Shown: in pieces, positions 17,989 through 26,601 of the stretch
Numbering within the stretch: position 1 is the first letter of the stretch
Layout: each line of letters begins with the position of its first letter
Origin: Flavobacteriales bacterium UBA7612
GTDB taxonomy: Bacteria > Bacteroidota > Bacteroidia > Flavobacteriales > Weeksellaceae
NCBI GenBank assembly: GCA_002484335.1
Contig: DLJQ01000006.1
Span: 52,831-116,830 of the forward strand
Reading direction: 5' to 3'
DNA length: 64,000 nucleotides
The notes under the pieces: model-generated
The model's input: only the letters and a program-made list of their open reading frames with translations
The model's database searches: none
What the model was told of the DNA's origin: nothing
Program-made: the position numbers and the translations under genes

Positions 17989-18864
17989 ACAAATTAAATA
18001 TATCCAAATATAAGCTTCACTAAGCCAAGCTATTTTAGGTCTAAATTCACTAAAATATCTTGTCAACATTATCATCACACAAAATGATAAAAAGGATAAA
18101 TAAGTGTCGTTATTGTTCCAAAAAAAGATATAAGTAATTAGAATAGTAAAGAACATTAAGTGTATAAATAAGTATATTCTCTTTTTTTGAGCAGATAATT
18201 TATTTCCTGTTTTTATTTGGTGAATAATTGAAAAAATTAATATTATTCCAATAGGAATTAGAAAAATTTGTTTTAATTCAAATTGAAATAATCTAGGTAT
18301 TAATTGTTCTTTATAAAAATCTAATAAAAAATAATAGTCTAATAAATAACTTATTTGAACGATCACTAATATAGGAACAATAAAACCTAAAAAACCCAAA
18401 ATAGGGATTTTTGGTTCTACAACCCTCAATGTTAAGAAATAAGCAAAAATTATAATCCCGAGAAAAATTAATGGAGGACAAAGCAATATTGCAAAAGACA
18501 TGAATAATCCGATGTCAAATGCTTCATAAATGTCGTTTTTTTCAGATTCAAAGTACAATAATTTAGCACTTACATAAGTAATTAATAATAAACTACCAGC
18601 AATCCGATAATCTAATAATCCTACAACAAAAGGCATTAACCAAAGTGAATATGTAAATACTGGAAATGATGTAGAACTTAACAAATCATTCTTAAAATCA
18701 ATATAGATAACGAATATGACTGTTAAAAAAGTTAGAAAAACTCCTAGTTTTTCTAAATCACTTAAAACAATAGTGTTAAAATTTATCATTCCAAGTCCCA
18801 TAAATAGAACAATGATAAAAATATGTATAAAAAAATTTCTTTTGTAAAGTAGATTAACCAACAT
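17920..18864 (-). CDS. DUF6427 family multi-pass membrane protein
   Basis: A 314-residue protein that is almost wholly hydrophobic, with about ten membrane helices. It matches the style and gene neighbourhood of the flavobacterial DUF6427 family, which has no known function. Aromatic and Ile/Leu-rich helices with few charged loops make a transport or envelope role possible, but nothing specific can be read. The last 69 bases overlap the end of lpxH on the other strand. The start ATG faces the small DUF6341-like gene across 39 bases. Confidence 0.65.
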   Translation of the reverse strand: MLVNLLYKRNFFIHIFIIVLFMGLGMINFNTIVLSDLEKLGVFLTFLTVIFVIYIDFKNDLLSSTSFPVFTYSLWLMPFVVGLLDYRIAGSLLLITYVSAKLLYFESEKNDIYEAFDIGLFMSFAILLCPPLIFLGIIIFAYFLTLRVVEPKIPILGFLGFIVPILVIVQISYLLDYYFLLDFYKEQLIPRLFQFELKQIFLIPIGIILIFSIIHQIKTGNKLSAQKKRIYLFIHLMFFTILITYIFFWNNNDTYLSFLSFCVMIMLTRYFSEFRPKIAWLSEAYIWIYLICLLIFNFYDRIPKFFTLITDVSF

Positions 18865-18869
18865 TTTAT

Positions 18870-18877
18870 TAACTTTG
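18870..18877 (+). promoter_or_regulatory. -7 box before the DUF6341-like gene
   Basis: TAACTTTG matches TAnnTTTG and lies 26 bases before the ATG at 18904. Confidence 0.5.
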
Positions 18878-18903
18878 ATGCAAATTAAGAAATAAAGTAG
18901 AAT

Positions 18904-19095
18904 ATGGGAATTATAACTGACTTATTTTTTGCTATTGGTAATATTTGCAAATGGACATTTGAGCATTTATTATCTCCTATTGGAGTTATTTTCGGATGGG
19001 CATTCACATTCGTTTTAATAGGTATGCTAGCTTGGTGGCTTAAAAAATTAGCAAGTTTTGGTAATGATCCGGAGAAAAAATATGATGAAATTTAA
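18904..19095 (+). CDS. Small membrane protein, DUF6341-like
   Basis: A 63-residue protein with two hydrophobic stretches: a re-entrant or amphipathic N-terminal one (TDLFFAIGNICKWTFEHLLSP) and one membrane helix (about residues 28-48, IFGWAFTFVLIGMLAWWLK). It has a charged tail. Such small proteins lie beside the DUF6427 gene in many Flavobacteriales and are annotated DUF6341. The function is unknown; partnership with DUF6427 is inferred from context. A -7 box upstream and a terminator at 19131-19165 support a real short transcript. Confidence 0.7.
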   Translation: MGIITDLFFAIGNICKWTFEHLLSPIGVIFGWAFTFVLIGMLAWWLKKLASFGNDPEKKYDEI

Positions 19096-19130
19096 TTTTG
19101 TATAAAAAAATATATTTTCGAATCATTTCG

Positions 19131-19165
19131 AAAACCCTTTGTAAAAGTTTATAAAGGGTTTTTTA
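19131..19165. terminator. Bidirectional terminator before the polysaccharide locus
   Basis: AAAACCCTTTGTAAA pairs with TTTATAAAGGGTTTT across a 2-base loop (one G-U pair in RNA), followed by a T-run. It separates the DUF6341-like gene from the converging sugar transferase gene. Confidence 0.85.
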
Positions 19166-19170
19166 ATTTT

Positions 19171-20553
19171 TTATATTGCATTTTCATCACCTTTAATAAC
19201 AAGCTCTATTGTTTGATAAATAATTTGTATATCTAAAAGTAGAGACCAATTTCTAACATAAAAAATATCTATTCTAACACGGTCTTCCATATCTTTATCA
19301 CAATCTATAGCGCCTCTGAAACCTTTTATTTGAGATAAACCAGTTATACCAGGTTTTACATAATATCTTAAATTATAAGTTTCTATTATTTCACTATAAT
19401 GATTATCTTGATAAACCATATGAGGTCTAGGACCAACGATAGACATTTCACCTTTTAAAACATTGATGAATTGAGGAAGCTCGTCTAAACTTGTTTTTCT
19501 TAGAAACTTTCCAATTTTTGTAATTCTCATATCGTTTAATGTAGTAGATTTAATGGAATTTGTACCATCATTTTTCATAGTTCTAAATTTATAACATGAG
19601 AAAACTTTACCATTAAGTCCTTTTCTTTCTTGTTTAAAAAAAATATTACCCTTTGAGTCTATTTTTATTAAAAGTGCAATTATAGGAAATATCCAACTTA
19701 AAAGAAATATAAAAACCAAGACTGAAAAAGAAATATCAAAAATTGATTTGATTATTTGATTATTAACTTTTTCTAAACGATATTTTTTCATTTTGAAAAC
19801 AGGTAATGTATCTATATATTCAACTTCTAAACTCATTAAATAGTTATCTAAAGAGTAGGGAATATAATTAACTTTGATATGATTACGTTCGCAATAGTTT
19901 AGTATTTCAACTTCATAAAATTTATTTTCTACTCCTGATTGAGAGATAAATACTTCTTTAATTTTATTATTTATAATAGAATTAATTACTGTTTCTATTG
20001 TAGAGTTTTTTTGATCTTCAAAAACTTTATATCCAAAATGCTTTCTATGATTTAAAATAGATTTTAATTTATTCGAATTGTTATTTTCACCAATGATCAA
20101 AATATTTTTTAAATCTATACCTTTATTATACTTATATCTTTTAAGATAAAAAATAAATAATCTGGTAATAAATAAGTATAAAAAAATTAAAATTATAAAT
20201 ATTAAAGACAGTTTTGTAGATAATAAATCAGTTTCTTTAAGGCCGGATATTGTTGTTATTATGATATAAAATCCTATGCTTTGATAAATTATTTTTTTTA
20301 CTAATTCTCTAAAATAAACAATACGCTTTTCTTTATAAATTTTTACATAATCAGCTATTACATACCAAGAAATAATAATTAAAAAATAAGCCTTATAATG
20401 AGCATCTATAAGTTGAGAAAATGTAGGGGTAAATTTTTCATTACTAAAAAAACTGTATTGTAGTTTTAAAAAAAAATAAAATAAAATAGATATAAATATA
20501 TAATCAAAAATGATTAAAAATATTTTTTGCTCATGTATTTTTTTAGGTAACAT
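19171..20553 (-). CDS. Undecaprenyl-phosphate sugar phosphotransferase (WcaJ type)
   Basis: A 460-residue polyprenyl glycosylphosphotransferase that starts a surface glycan by moving a sugar 1-phosphate from a nucleotide sugar to undecaprenyl phosphate. The N-terminal half has four to five membrane helices, then a Rossmann-like cytoplasmic domain (ILIIGENNNSNK) and a hairpin membrane segment. The bacterial sugar transferase domain follows, with CYKFRTM, KIGKFLRKTSLDELPQFINV, GEMSIVGPRPH and PGITGLSQIKG. The length fits WcaJ/WbaP-like enzymes; the exact sugar cannot be read. It has its own -7 box at 20577-20584 and is the last gene of the locus. Confidence 0.9.
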   Translation of the reverse strand: MLPKKIHEQKIFLIIFDYIFISILFYFFLKLQYSFFSNEKFTPTFSQLIDAHYKAYFLIIISWYVIADYVKIYKEKRIVYFRELVKKIIYQSIGFYIIITTISGLKETDLLSTKLSLIFIILIFLYLFITRLFIFYLKRYKYNKGIDLKNILIIGENNNSNKLKSILNHRKHFGYKVFEDQKNSTIETVINSIINNKIKEVFISQSGVENKFYEVEILNYCERNHIKVNYIPYSLDNYLMSLEVEYIDTLPVFKMKKYRLEKVNNQIIKSIFDISFSVLVFIFLLSWIFPIIALLIKIDSKGNIFFKQERKGLNGKVFSCYKFRTMKNDGTNSIKSTTLNDMRITKIGKFLRKTSLDELPQFINVLKGEMSIVGPRPHMVYQDNHYSEIIETYNLRYYVKPGITGLSQIKGFRGAIDCDKDMEDRVRIDIFYVRNWSLLLDIQIIYQTIELVIKGDENAI

Positions 20554-20576
20554 TTTAGTTGATTGTTGAATATTTA

Positions 20577-20584
20577 CAAATTTA
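20577..20584 (-). promoter_or_regulatory. -7 box before the WcaJ-type gene
   Basis: TAAATTTG on the minus strand matches TAnnTTTG, 24 bases upstream of the ATG and inside the 40-base gap to the GT4 gene. Confidence 0.45.
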
Positions 20585-20593
20585 TTACAAATA

Positions 20594-21679
20594 TTATTTT
20601 TTAAGTAGTAATAAATATAAATTAATTAATTTGTGCATATTTTTTTCTTGATTAAATAACTCTGACACTCTATTAAATGAAGATTCTCCCATTTCATTTA
20701 AATTTTTTGAAGTAATTTCAATTGATTTTTTAAAATCATCTATTGTATTACAAATGTATCCATTTACACCTTGTTCTACGGTTATTAAATTTCCTTCAAT
20801 ATTATTAGATATTATTGGTTTTTTTAATGCCATAGCTTCTAAAATATTAAATGGTAAACCTTCCCAAAGGGATGTAGATAAAAATATATCAAATGTATTT
20901 AATATTTCTATACACTCTTTATGATTTTTCCATCCAGTTATATAGATATTAGCTTCTGTTAATTCACTTGCTAGTTCACCTTCACCTATCCAATAAAAAT
21001 CATATTCAGGCAAAGCTTTAGCAATTAGGTTAAATAATTTTGGATTTTTATCAATTGATACACGACCCGAATTTCCAATTCTTATTTTTTTTCTATTTTC
21101 TGTACTAACAAATTTTAAGTTTGATAGATAGTTAATATCTACTCCATTAAAAACTACTTTCGCATTTTTTTTATCAATTTTTTTTGCCATCTCAAATTCT
21201 TGTTCACCACAAGCAATAATTTGAACTGGAAGAATTAATTGAATTATTTTTTCTATAGCAAAAAATATTTTCTTTTTATTCGCAGAAATATCTTCTCTTA
21301 CAAAAGAGTAACCATGTGGAGTATAAATAATTTTTTTCTTTAACCCAAAAGCAGCTAATCTTCCTAAAATTCCTGCTTTTGAAGAATGTAAATGAATTAA
21401 ATCGGGATTTATTTCTTTAATCTTTTTTCTTATTTTAACTACCGATTGAAAATCTTCTTTTGGAGAAATTTCTCTTTTCATCGAAATTTCATGTAAAATA
21501 ATTTTAGATGAAAAGTCTTTTGGGATATGATCAATTTTTGTTTCTACTCTATCAGTGCTATAAATAATATGAATTTCAAAATCATCATTATTTTGTAAAT
21601 AATTACATATTTGTTTTATATATGTGTATACCCCACTAACAAATGTTTCAGATATATGTAATAATTTAATTTTTTCCAT
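20594..21679 (-). CDS. GT4-family glycosyltransferase
   Basis: A GT-B-fold retaining glycosyltransferase of about 361 residues. The N-terminal acceptor domain begins MEKIKLLHISETFVSGVY and contains DLIHLHSSKAGILGRLAA. The C-terminal donor domain has the nucleotide-sugar motif FDIFLSTSLWEGLPFNILEA, with the EGLP glutamate. It probably adds the second sugar to the undecaprenyl-linked primer. An upstream in-frame ATG at 21730 would add 17 hydrophobic residues and overlap the divergent epimerase gene; the ATG at 21679 fits the family start and lies just after a -7 box, so it is preferred. Confidence 0.88.
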   Translation of the reverse strand: MEKIKLLHISETFVSGVYTYIKQICNYLQNNDDFEIHIIYSTDRVETKIDHIPKDFSSKIILHEISMKREISPKEDFQSVVKIRKKIKEINPDLIHLHSSKAGILGRLAAFGLKKKIIYTPHGYSFVREDISANKKKIFFAIEKIIQLILPVQIIACGEQEFEMAKKIDKKNAKVVFNGVDINYLSNLKFVSTENRKKIRIGNSGRVSIDKNPKLFNLIAKALPEYDFYWIGEGELASELTEANIYITGWKNHKECIEILNTFDIFLSTSLWEGLPFNILEAMALKKPIISNNIEGNLITVEQGVNGYICNTIDDFKKSIEITSKNLNEMGESSFNRVSELFNQEKNMHKLINLYLLLLKK

Positions 21680-21682
21680 AAA

Positions 21683-21690
21683 CAAATATA
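21683..21690 (-). promoter_or_regulatory. -7 box before the GT4 gene (near-leaderless)
   Basis: TATATTTG on the minus strand matches TAnnTTTG. It lies only 3 bases upstream of the preferred GT4 ATG, so the transcript would be leaderless or nearly so. Confidence 0.4.
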
Positions 21691-21717
21691 TATTATTTTT
21701 GAGTATAAAAACAAATA

Positions 21718-22704
21718 ATGAAAACTGCATTTATATTCGGAGGTTCAGGTTATATAGCATATTTTTTAGTGAATAGATTTATAGAAACTAATAGGTTTGC
21801 TAAAGTTATTTTATTGGATATTAAAGAACCTAAATATTTTAAAAAATTACCAAAAAGTGTTGAATTTGTTTTTTGTGATGTTAGAAATCAAATAAATCTA
21901 GATATTATAAATGATTCAGAAGAATCTTGGATATTTAACTTTGCTGCTATTCATAGAGAACCTGGACATGAAAGAAAAGAATATTTTGATACTAATTTAA
22001 ATGGTGCTGAAAATATAAATGAATTTGCTGAAAACAATAAAATTAACAATATTTTCTTTACAAGTAGTATTGCTCCTTATGGAAAATCTAAAGAAGAGTG
22101 TAATGAAAATTCATTGATTTATGCAGAAACTCCTTATGGAATTTCTAAAGGTTTAGCTGAAAAAATTCATCAAATATGGTTAGCTAAAAACAATAGTAGA
22201 AGATTGATTATTGTAAGACCAAGTGTTATTTATGGTCCACATGATCCAGGAAATATATATAGAACAATCAAAGCTCTTAAAAAAGGGTCTTTTATGTTAC
22301 CTGATGGAGGAAATATTATAAAAGCTTATGGATATGTGTATGGTTTAGTTGATAGTATTTTATTTACAATGGAAAAAAATCAAAGCTTAATTTTATATAA
22401 TTATGCTGAAAATCCTATATTAAATTTAAAGGATTTAACGACTGCTATAAAAGAAGAATTTGAATATAAGAAACCGACTTTTAGTGTACCAGTAAGTTTT
22501 TTAGTATTTATTTCTGGAGTATTACAAATTGGTTTTAAATTAATTGGTAAAAAATCTGATATACACCCTGTTAGAGTTAGAAAAGCAGCTTTTCCTACTA
22601 ATATAAAACCAAATTATTTGATAGAAAATGGTTTTGATTTCAAATATGGTTTAAGAGAATCTTTAAAACATTGGAAAACAATAGCACCAGAAGACTTTAA
22701 GTAA
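21718..22704 (+). CDS. NAD-dependent sugar epimerase/dehydratase-family protein
   Basis: A 328-residue extended short-chain dehydrogenase. The cofactor loop FGGSGYIA is at residues 7-14, and the catalytic YGISK follows TPYG near residue 139. A serine-containing strand (FFTSSIAPYG) supplies the usual triad. It probably modifies a nucleotide sugar or a sugar intermediate for the surrounding glycan. It is the only plus-strand gene inside a minus-strand locus. Its 5' end faces the GT4 gene, and its stop lies 4 bases from the converging O-antigen-ligase-type gene, with a 19-bp hairpin over the junction. Which sugar it acts on cannot be read. Confidence 0.85.
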   Translation: MKTAFIFGGSGYIAYFLVNRFIETNRFAKVILLDIKEPKYFKKLPKSVEFVFCDVRNQINLDIINDSEESWIFNFAAIHREPGHERKEYFDTNLNGAENINEFAENNKINNIFFTSSIAPYGKSKEECNENSLIYAETPYGISKGLAEKIHQIWLAKNNSRRLIIVRPSVIYGPHDPGNIYRTIKALKKGSFMLPDGGNIIKAYGYVYGLVDSILFTMEKNQSLILYNYAENPILNLKDLTTAIKEEFEYKKPTFSVPVSFLVFISGVLQIGFKLIGKKSDIHPVRVRKAAFPTNIKPNYLIENGFDFKYGLRESLKHWKTIAPEDFK

Positions 22705-22705
22705 T

Positions 22706-22746
22706 TAATTATGACTTATTATTTTTTAAATAATAAGTCATAATTA
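22706..22746. terminator. 19-bp perfect hairpin at the epimerase/ligase junction
   Basis: Positions 22706-22724 pair perfectly with 22728-22746 around a TTT loop. The stem starts just after the epimerase stop and covers the stop codon and last codons (YYLKNNKS) of the converging ligase-type gene. It probably terminates both, although the stem is mostly A-T pairs. Confidence 0.65.
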
Positions 22747-23971
22747 GACAAAACCAAATTGAGCTAAAAACTATTCCACTAAATAAAATTAGATAATCAT
22801 CGAATAGATTAGAAAATAAAAAATTTAATGTAAATACAAAACCAATTATATTTTTAGATATAATTGATATTCTATATATATATATAAAATAAAATACTAA
22901 AGCAACAAATCCTACAACTCCAAAACGCAATAAATAATCAAGAAATTGATTATGTACTGGGAATTCATATTTGGATAAAAACTTTTGATTTGATTCTTTG
23001 TAATAGTTAAATAATGCATTTTTTGCATTCGCCGATCCATATCCTGTAATAGTATTCTTTTTGGCAACTTCAATTGTAGATTGCCATATTGTTACTCTTG
23101 TAACAAGTGCATTATGTAATACGCCATCAGGATTTTCGACTTCATCTAATTTTCCTATTTTATCCATATTAGAGAAAGTTACGCTAGAATATTTTTCTTT
23201 CATGTAAGGATTTGATATAAATGCAATGATTAAAATACTTGAAGTAATAATTAAAAATCCGATAATAATATAAATACTTTTTTCTCTATATTTTTTATAC
23301 GCAAATGTTATTACCATGATAAAAGAGCATACAATAATGCTACCTAATGATAATCGAGTATTTACTATCACTAATTCAAATGTACTTAATAGTAATAAAA
23401 TACTATTTAAAAATATATTTTTTAAAAAATTATTTAATAAAAAATATAAATTTAACAATACAATAAAGGCAAGTTGCATATTAACAGTTGGAGCATGGTT
23501 ACCAAAACTATTGGTAATAACATATCCCATTTCCCAAAGTTCATGTCCAAGCATGTATTTTTGTACAAAATCAGGGAAAATAAAAGCAAAACGTATAAGT
23601 AATATAATAATTAGTATAGTTGTAATTTTTCTGTATTTATCTGCTATATAATAGAAGTTATAGGCTTTATAGTTTGATAAAATGAAAAGAGGAAATATCA
23701 GGAAAGATAAATTTTTTTCGATCGGTTTAAATAGTTTAGCAGAGCCTATATCATTCCATATAAATAAAATTTCTAATAAAAAAGGTATAGCAACTATCAC
23801 ATAATATTTAATATTTTTTTTATCAAAAGATAAATAGCTGTAATTAATAATATTAAAACCAGCAAAAATAAAAATTAGAGCAGTAGAAACTGATCTAAAG
23901 AATATTGTGGATAAGATAAGTATGATTAACCAATTATTAATTTGGTTAAATTTTTCTTTTGAAATCATCAT
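22709..23971 (-). CDS. O-antigen ligase/polymerase-family membrane protein
   Basis: A membrane protein of about 420 residues with roughly eleven helices and one larger outer loop. The loop contains GYGSANAKN and FPVHNQFLDYLLRFGVVGF, the His-Asn-x-x-Leu motif of the Wzy_C/WaaL superfamily. Such proteins polymerise repeat units or ligate a finished glycan to an acceptor. A TTG start at 24007 is possible, but tandem ATG codons at 23971 and 23968 better fit a cytoplasmic start before the first helix. The start overlaps the end of the preceding membrane-protein gene by about 26 bases. Whether it is the ligase or the polymerase of this locus is undecided. Confidence 0.8.
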   Translation of the reverse strand: MMISKEKFNQINNWLIILILSTIFFRSVSTALIFIFAGFNIINYSYLSFDKKNIKYYVIVAIPFLLEILFIWNDIGSAKLFKPIEKNLSFLIFPLFILSNYKAYNFYYIADKYRKITTILIIILLIRFAFIFPDFVQKYMLGHELWEMGYVITNSFGNHAPTVNMQLAFIVLLNLYFLLNNFLKNIFLNSILLLLSTFELVIVNTRLSLGSIIVCSFIMVITFAYKKYREKSIYIIIGFLIITSSILIIAFISNPYMKEKYSSVTFSNMDKIGKLDEVENPDGVLHNALVTRVTIWQSTIEVAKKNTITGYGSANAKNALFNYYKESNQKFLSKYEFPVHNQFLDYLLRFGVVGFVALVFYFIYIYRISIISKNIIGFVFTLNFLFSNLFDDYLILFSGIVFSSIWFCLIMTYYLKNNKS

Positions 23972-25007
23972 AATAAAATAAATAATAGATAAGTGGTAAA
24001 ATCCCAATTTTGTGTCTTATTGCTGAACCCAAATCTGGTTCAAAAATTCCTTGTATAATAAAGTAAGATAATAGTATGCACATCAACCATAATTCTTTTT
24101 TTCTATTAGGAAATTCTTCCAATAAATATCCAAATCTAACAATAATTATCCAAGTCATAAATAGCTGCCAAATTACAAAGGCTATAACTTGGGGTTTATA
24201 GAAGAAGCTTAAAGCATTTATAGGAAAATTAACTGTTATAAACCCATATACTGTTGCAAACGCTTCTGTAAATATATTTGTGATAGGAATTGGAGATACA
24301 ATCATTGTATCAGCATTTGCATCTCCTTCATTTAATCTTAGCTTATTAATATTTTCTCTTGTTACTTGAGATAAAAAATCTCCTTTTGCTATTTTATAAG
24401 TTAATGAAAATAGCAGAATAACACTTATCCCTAATAAAATAGATAGAATCCAACGATTTTTAAATCTAATTTTAGTTATTAAATAAATTGCTAAAGATAT
24501 AAATGGTATAAATGAAAAATAGGGTCTAAATAAAAAGCCAAACAGAAAAAAGTACAAACTAGAAATTAAGATTGCTATACCGACAGAAATGTAATTTGAT
24601 TGAAAAATATAGACTATAAACGCTATAAAAATAAATGTAATAAATTCTTTTGTAGGTTGACCTATAAAGATGGCCATCATTAAAAAAGCTAAGTATATTA
24701 AAAAATTTTTAATAGATAATTGTGAAAATTTTTCAGGAATTCCTGTTTTATAAATTATAAGAAATAAAATCGTTAATTGAATTATAGCAATTATACTATA
24801 TGGTAATTTATAAATACCTGTTGAGTAGTAAATTAAAATTGTAAGTCCATAACTACCATTAAAAACCCCTATTTCATTATATGGATCAGTAATTATATGT
24901 ATACTATCAGGATAAAATTTATCAGGGAGAATGTAAGGGCATACAATTCCCAGTAAGAAACAAATAATAATTAGTGTAAAAAAAATAAATCTACTATTTT
25001 TTAACAT
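23946..25007 (-). CDS. Multi-pass membrane protein, candidate Wzy polymerase
   Basis: A 353-residue protein with about nine to ten membrane helices, in the place where a polysaccharide polymerase is expected. I do not recognise a family motif. A notable cytoplasmic loop reads GQPTKEF between helices, and an outer loop holds the charged run VTRENINKLRLNEGDANAD. Wzy polymerases diverge greatly in sequence, so size, topology and context are the only support. It overlaps the GT32 gene before it by 14 bases and the ligase-type gene after it by about 26 bases, indicating coupled translation. Confidence 0.6.
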   Translation of the reverse strand: MLKNSRFIFFTLIIICFLLGIVCPYILPDKFYPDSIHIITDPYNEIGVFNGSYGLTILIYYSTGIYKLPYSIIAIIQLTILFLIIYKTGIPEKFSQLSIKNFLIYLAFLMMAIFIGQPTKEFITFIFIAFIVYIFQSNYISVGIAILISSLYFFLFGFLFRPYFSFIPFISLAIYLITKIRFKNRWILSILLGISVILLFSLTYKIAKGDFLSQVTRENINKLRLNEGDANADTMIVSPIPITNIFTEAFATVYGFITVNFPINALSFFYKPQVIAFVIWQLFMTWIIIVRFGYLLEEFPNRKKELWLMCILLSYFIIQGIFEPDLGSAIRHKIGILPLIYYLFYYDDFKRKI

Positions 25008-25716
25008 AATCTATAATCTTTCTTGTTAAATCAAAACCGATAATTTTAATTAAAATAGTTTTAAAAATCTGAATAACTTGATGATTTAAAGATGTCCATG
25101 ATTGAGAAAAATGGTGAATAGAATATGTATTTTCAGTTATATTAATTTTTTTTGTATCAAAAATTTTTGGAGAAAAATAATCTCTTGGATAAATTGTTAA
25201 TTTTTCATCATAATTGTCAATACCTCTATCAGTAATTATATTTTTTTCTTTTAAATAATTTGTAATTACAACAACATTTGGAGTAACATCAATTTTATCA
25301 CTATCTAAAATAAATTTTTTAGTTTTATAGATTTGTAATATTTCAGAAATAAACTCAGAATTAGGTTCTGATCCTATTACAGATGTACCAATCATTCTAA
25401 AATCTTCATAACCAATAAAAGCTTTCTGATTAAGCAAATCATCAAAACTCTTTAAAACTTCAACATCTGTGTCTAAATATATCCCTCCATGTTTGGCTAA
25501 AACAAATAATCTACAAAAATCCGAAACGAAAGCATATTTTTTTTTCTGATATGCCTCTCTCGAAAATTCAAATTCATTGTAATTGAAATTATCCTCATTC
25601 CACATTTTTATTTCATAATCTGGTAGATATTTTTTCCAAGTTTCAATATAATTTTTAACTTCTTCAGATAAAGGGTTAGTACCAAACCAGCAAAAATGAA
25701 TTATTTTAGGGATCAT
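24994..25716 (-). CDS. GT32-family glycosyltransferase (DxD sugar-binding)
   Basis: A 240-residue transferase of the Gly_transf_sug (GT32) type common in capsule loci. The N-terminus IPKIIHFCWFG, the WKKYLPDYEIKMWNEDNF segment and the metal-binding GGIYLDTDVEVLKSF (DxD near residue 92) are diagnostic. A C-terminal HHFSQSW matches the family's second conserved site. It is soluble and should act at the inner face of the inner membrane. It lies 19 bases after a GT2 gene and overlaps the next membrane-protein gene by 14 bases. Confidence 0.9.
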   Translation of the reverse strand: MIPKIIHFCWFGTNPLSEEVKNYIETWKKYLPDYEIKMWNEDNFNYNEFEFSREAYQKKKYAFVSDFCRLFVLAKHGGIYLDTDVEVLKSFDDLLNQKAFIGYEDFRMIGTSVIGSEPNSEFISEILQIYKTKKFILDSDKIDVTPNVVVITNYLKEKNIITDRGIDNYDEKLTIYPRDYFSPKIFDTKKINITENTYSIHHFSQSWTSLNHQVIQIFKTILIKIIGFDLTRKIIDYVKK

Positions 25717-25735
25717 AATTATTTAAAATTGTGAA

Positions 25736-26599
25736 TTAATTTTTAATTTTAGTTTTTATTGCATGAATAAAAAAATTGATAGGTCCTTTTACTCCTAGAA
25801 ATAAAAAATATTTTTTATATAATTTCCATATATCATTAAGTTTTTCATGACCCAAAAAACCTAATAAAATTGTATGACAAATCAATCTTTGATAGTATTT
25901 TTTTTGAATATTATTTTCAATTGAATTTAAATCTAAATTATATATATGTGTGTGTGCTAAATCATGATTTCTTCCAATAGCACTATTTTCAGCTTCTACA
26001 TGATAGAGAGATGTTATCTCTGAAAAAAAATAAAATTTCTCTTGTTTTCCTAATGTTTCCCAAACTCTTGTGTCTTCACCTTTTGAGATATTTTCATTAA
26101 AAAAAGTATTTGGAAATTTTTTTTTATTGAACATAATAGAAGAGCTGTGTGTAGCAAAATTTATCTCTAAACTAACTTCAAAAAAATCATAAAGTCCACT
26201 TTTTTTCACATGGTATTTATTTAAAAATGTTCCATGTTTATCTACTTTTGCATACCCTGATGAACATACATTTATTTCACTATTTGCATTTATATAATTA
26301 TAAAAATTTAATAAATGATTTTCTGACCAACAATCATCAGCATCAATTAAAGCAACCCAATCATATTTAGCTTCTTTTATACCTAAATTTCTTGCTGATG
26401 AGACTCCTCCATTAATTTTATTAATTATTTTAATTCTTTCATCAGTAAAATTTTGATTAATAACATCAACACTTTTATCTGTAGAACCATCATTAATAAT
26501 TAAAACTTCAAAATTTTTAAATTTTTGATTTAATACAGAAGTTAACATTTTACTAATACTAAGTTCTTTATTATACAGAGGGATTACGACAGAAATCAT
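25736..26599 (-). CDS. GT2-family glycosyltransferase
   Basis: A 287-residue inverting GT-A transferase. The start ISVVIPLYNKELSISKML, the donor-binding VLIINDGSTDKSVDVI and the DADDCWSENH metal site are classical GT2 motifs in correct order. The second half is less conserved and presumably binds the acceptor. It follows the Wzz-like gene by 2 bases. The sugar added is unknown. Confidence 0.9.
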   Translation of the reverse strand: MISVVIPLYNKELSISKMLTSVLNQKFKNFEVLIINDGSTDKSVDVINQNFTDERIKIINKINGGVSSARNLGIKEAKYDWVALIDADDCWSENHLLNFYNYINANSEINVCSSGYAKVDKHGTFLNKYHVKKSGLYDFFEVSLEINFATHSSSIMFNKKKFPNTFFNENISKGEDTRVWETLGKQEKFYFFSEITSLYHVEAENSAIGRNHDLAHTHIYNLDLNSIENNIQKKYYQRLICHTILLGFLGHEKLNDIWKLYKKYFLFLGVKGPINFFIHAIKTKIKN

Positions 26600-26601
26600 A
26601 T

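Noticed and set aside
23316..23651. 111-codon plus-strand frame inside the ligase-type gene
   Set aside because: It lies fully inside a strongly supported membrane-protein gene and lacks its own promoter or motif.
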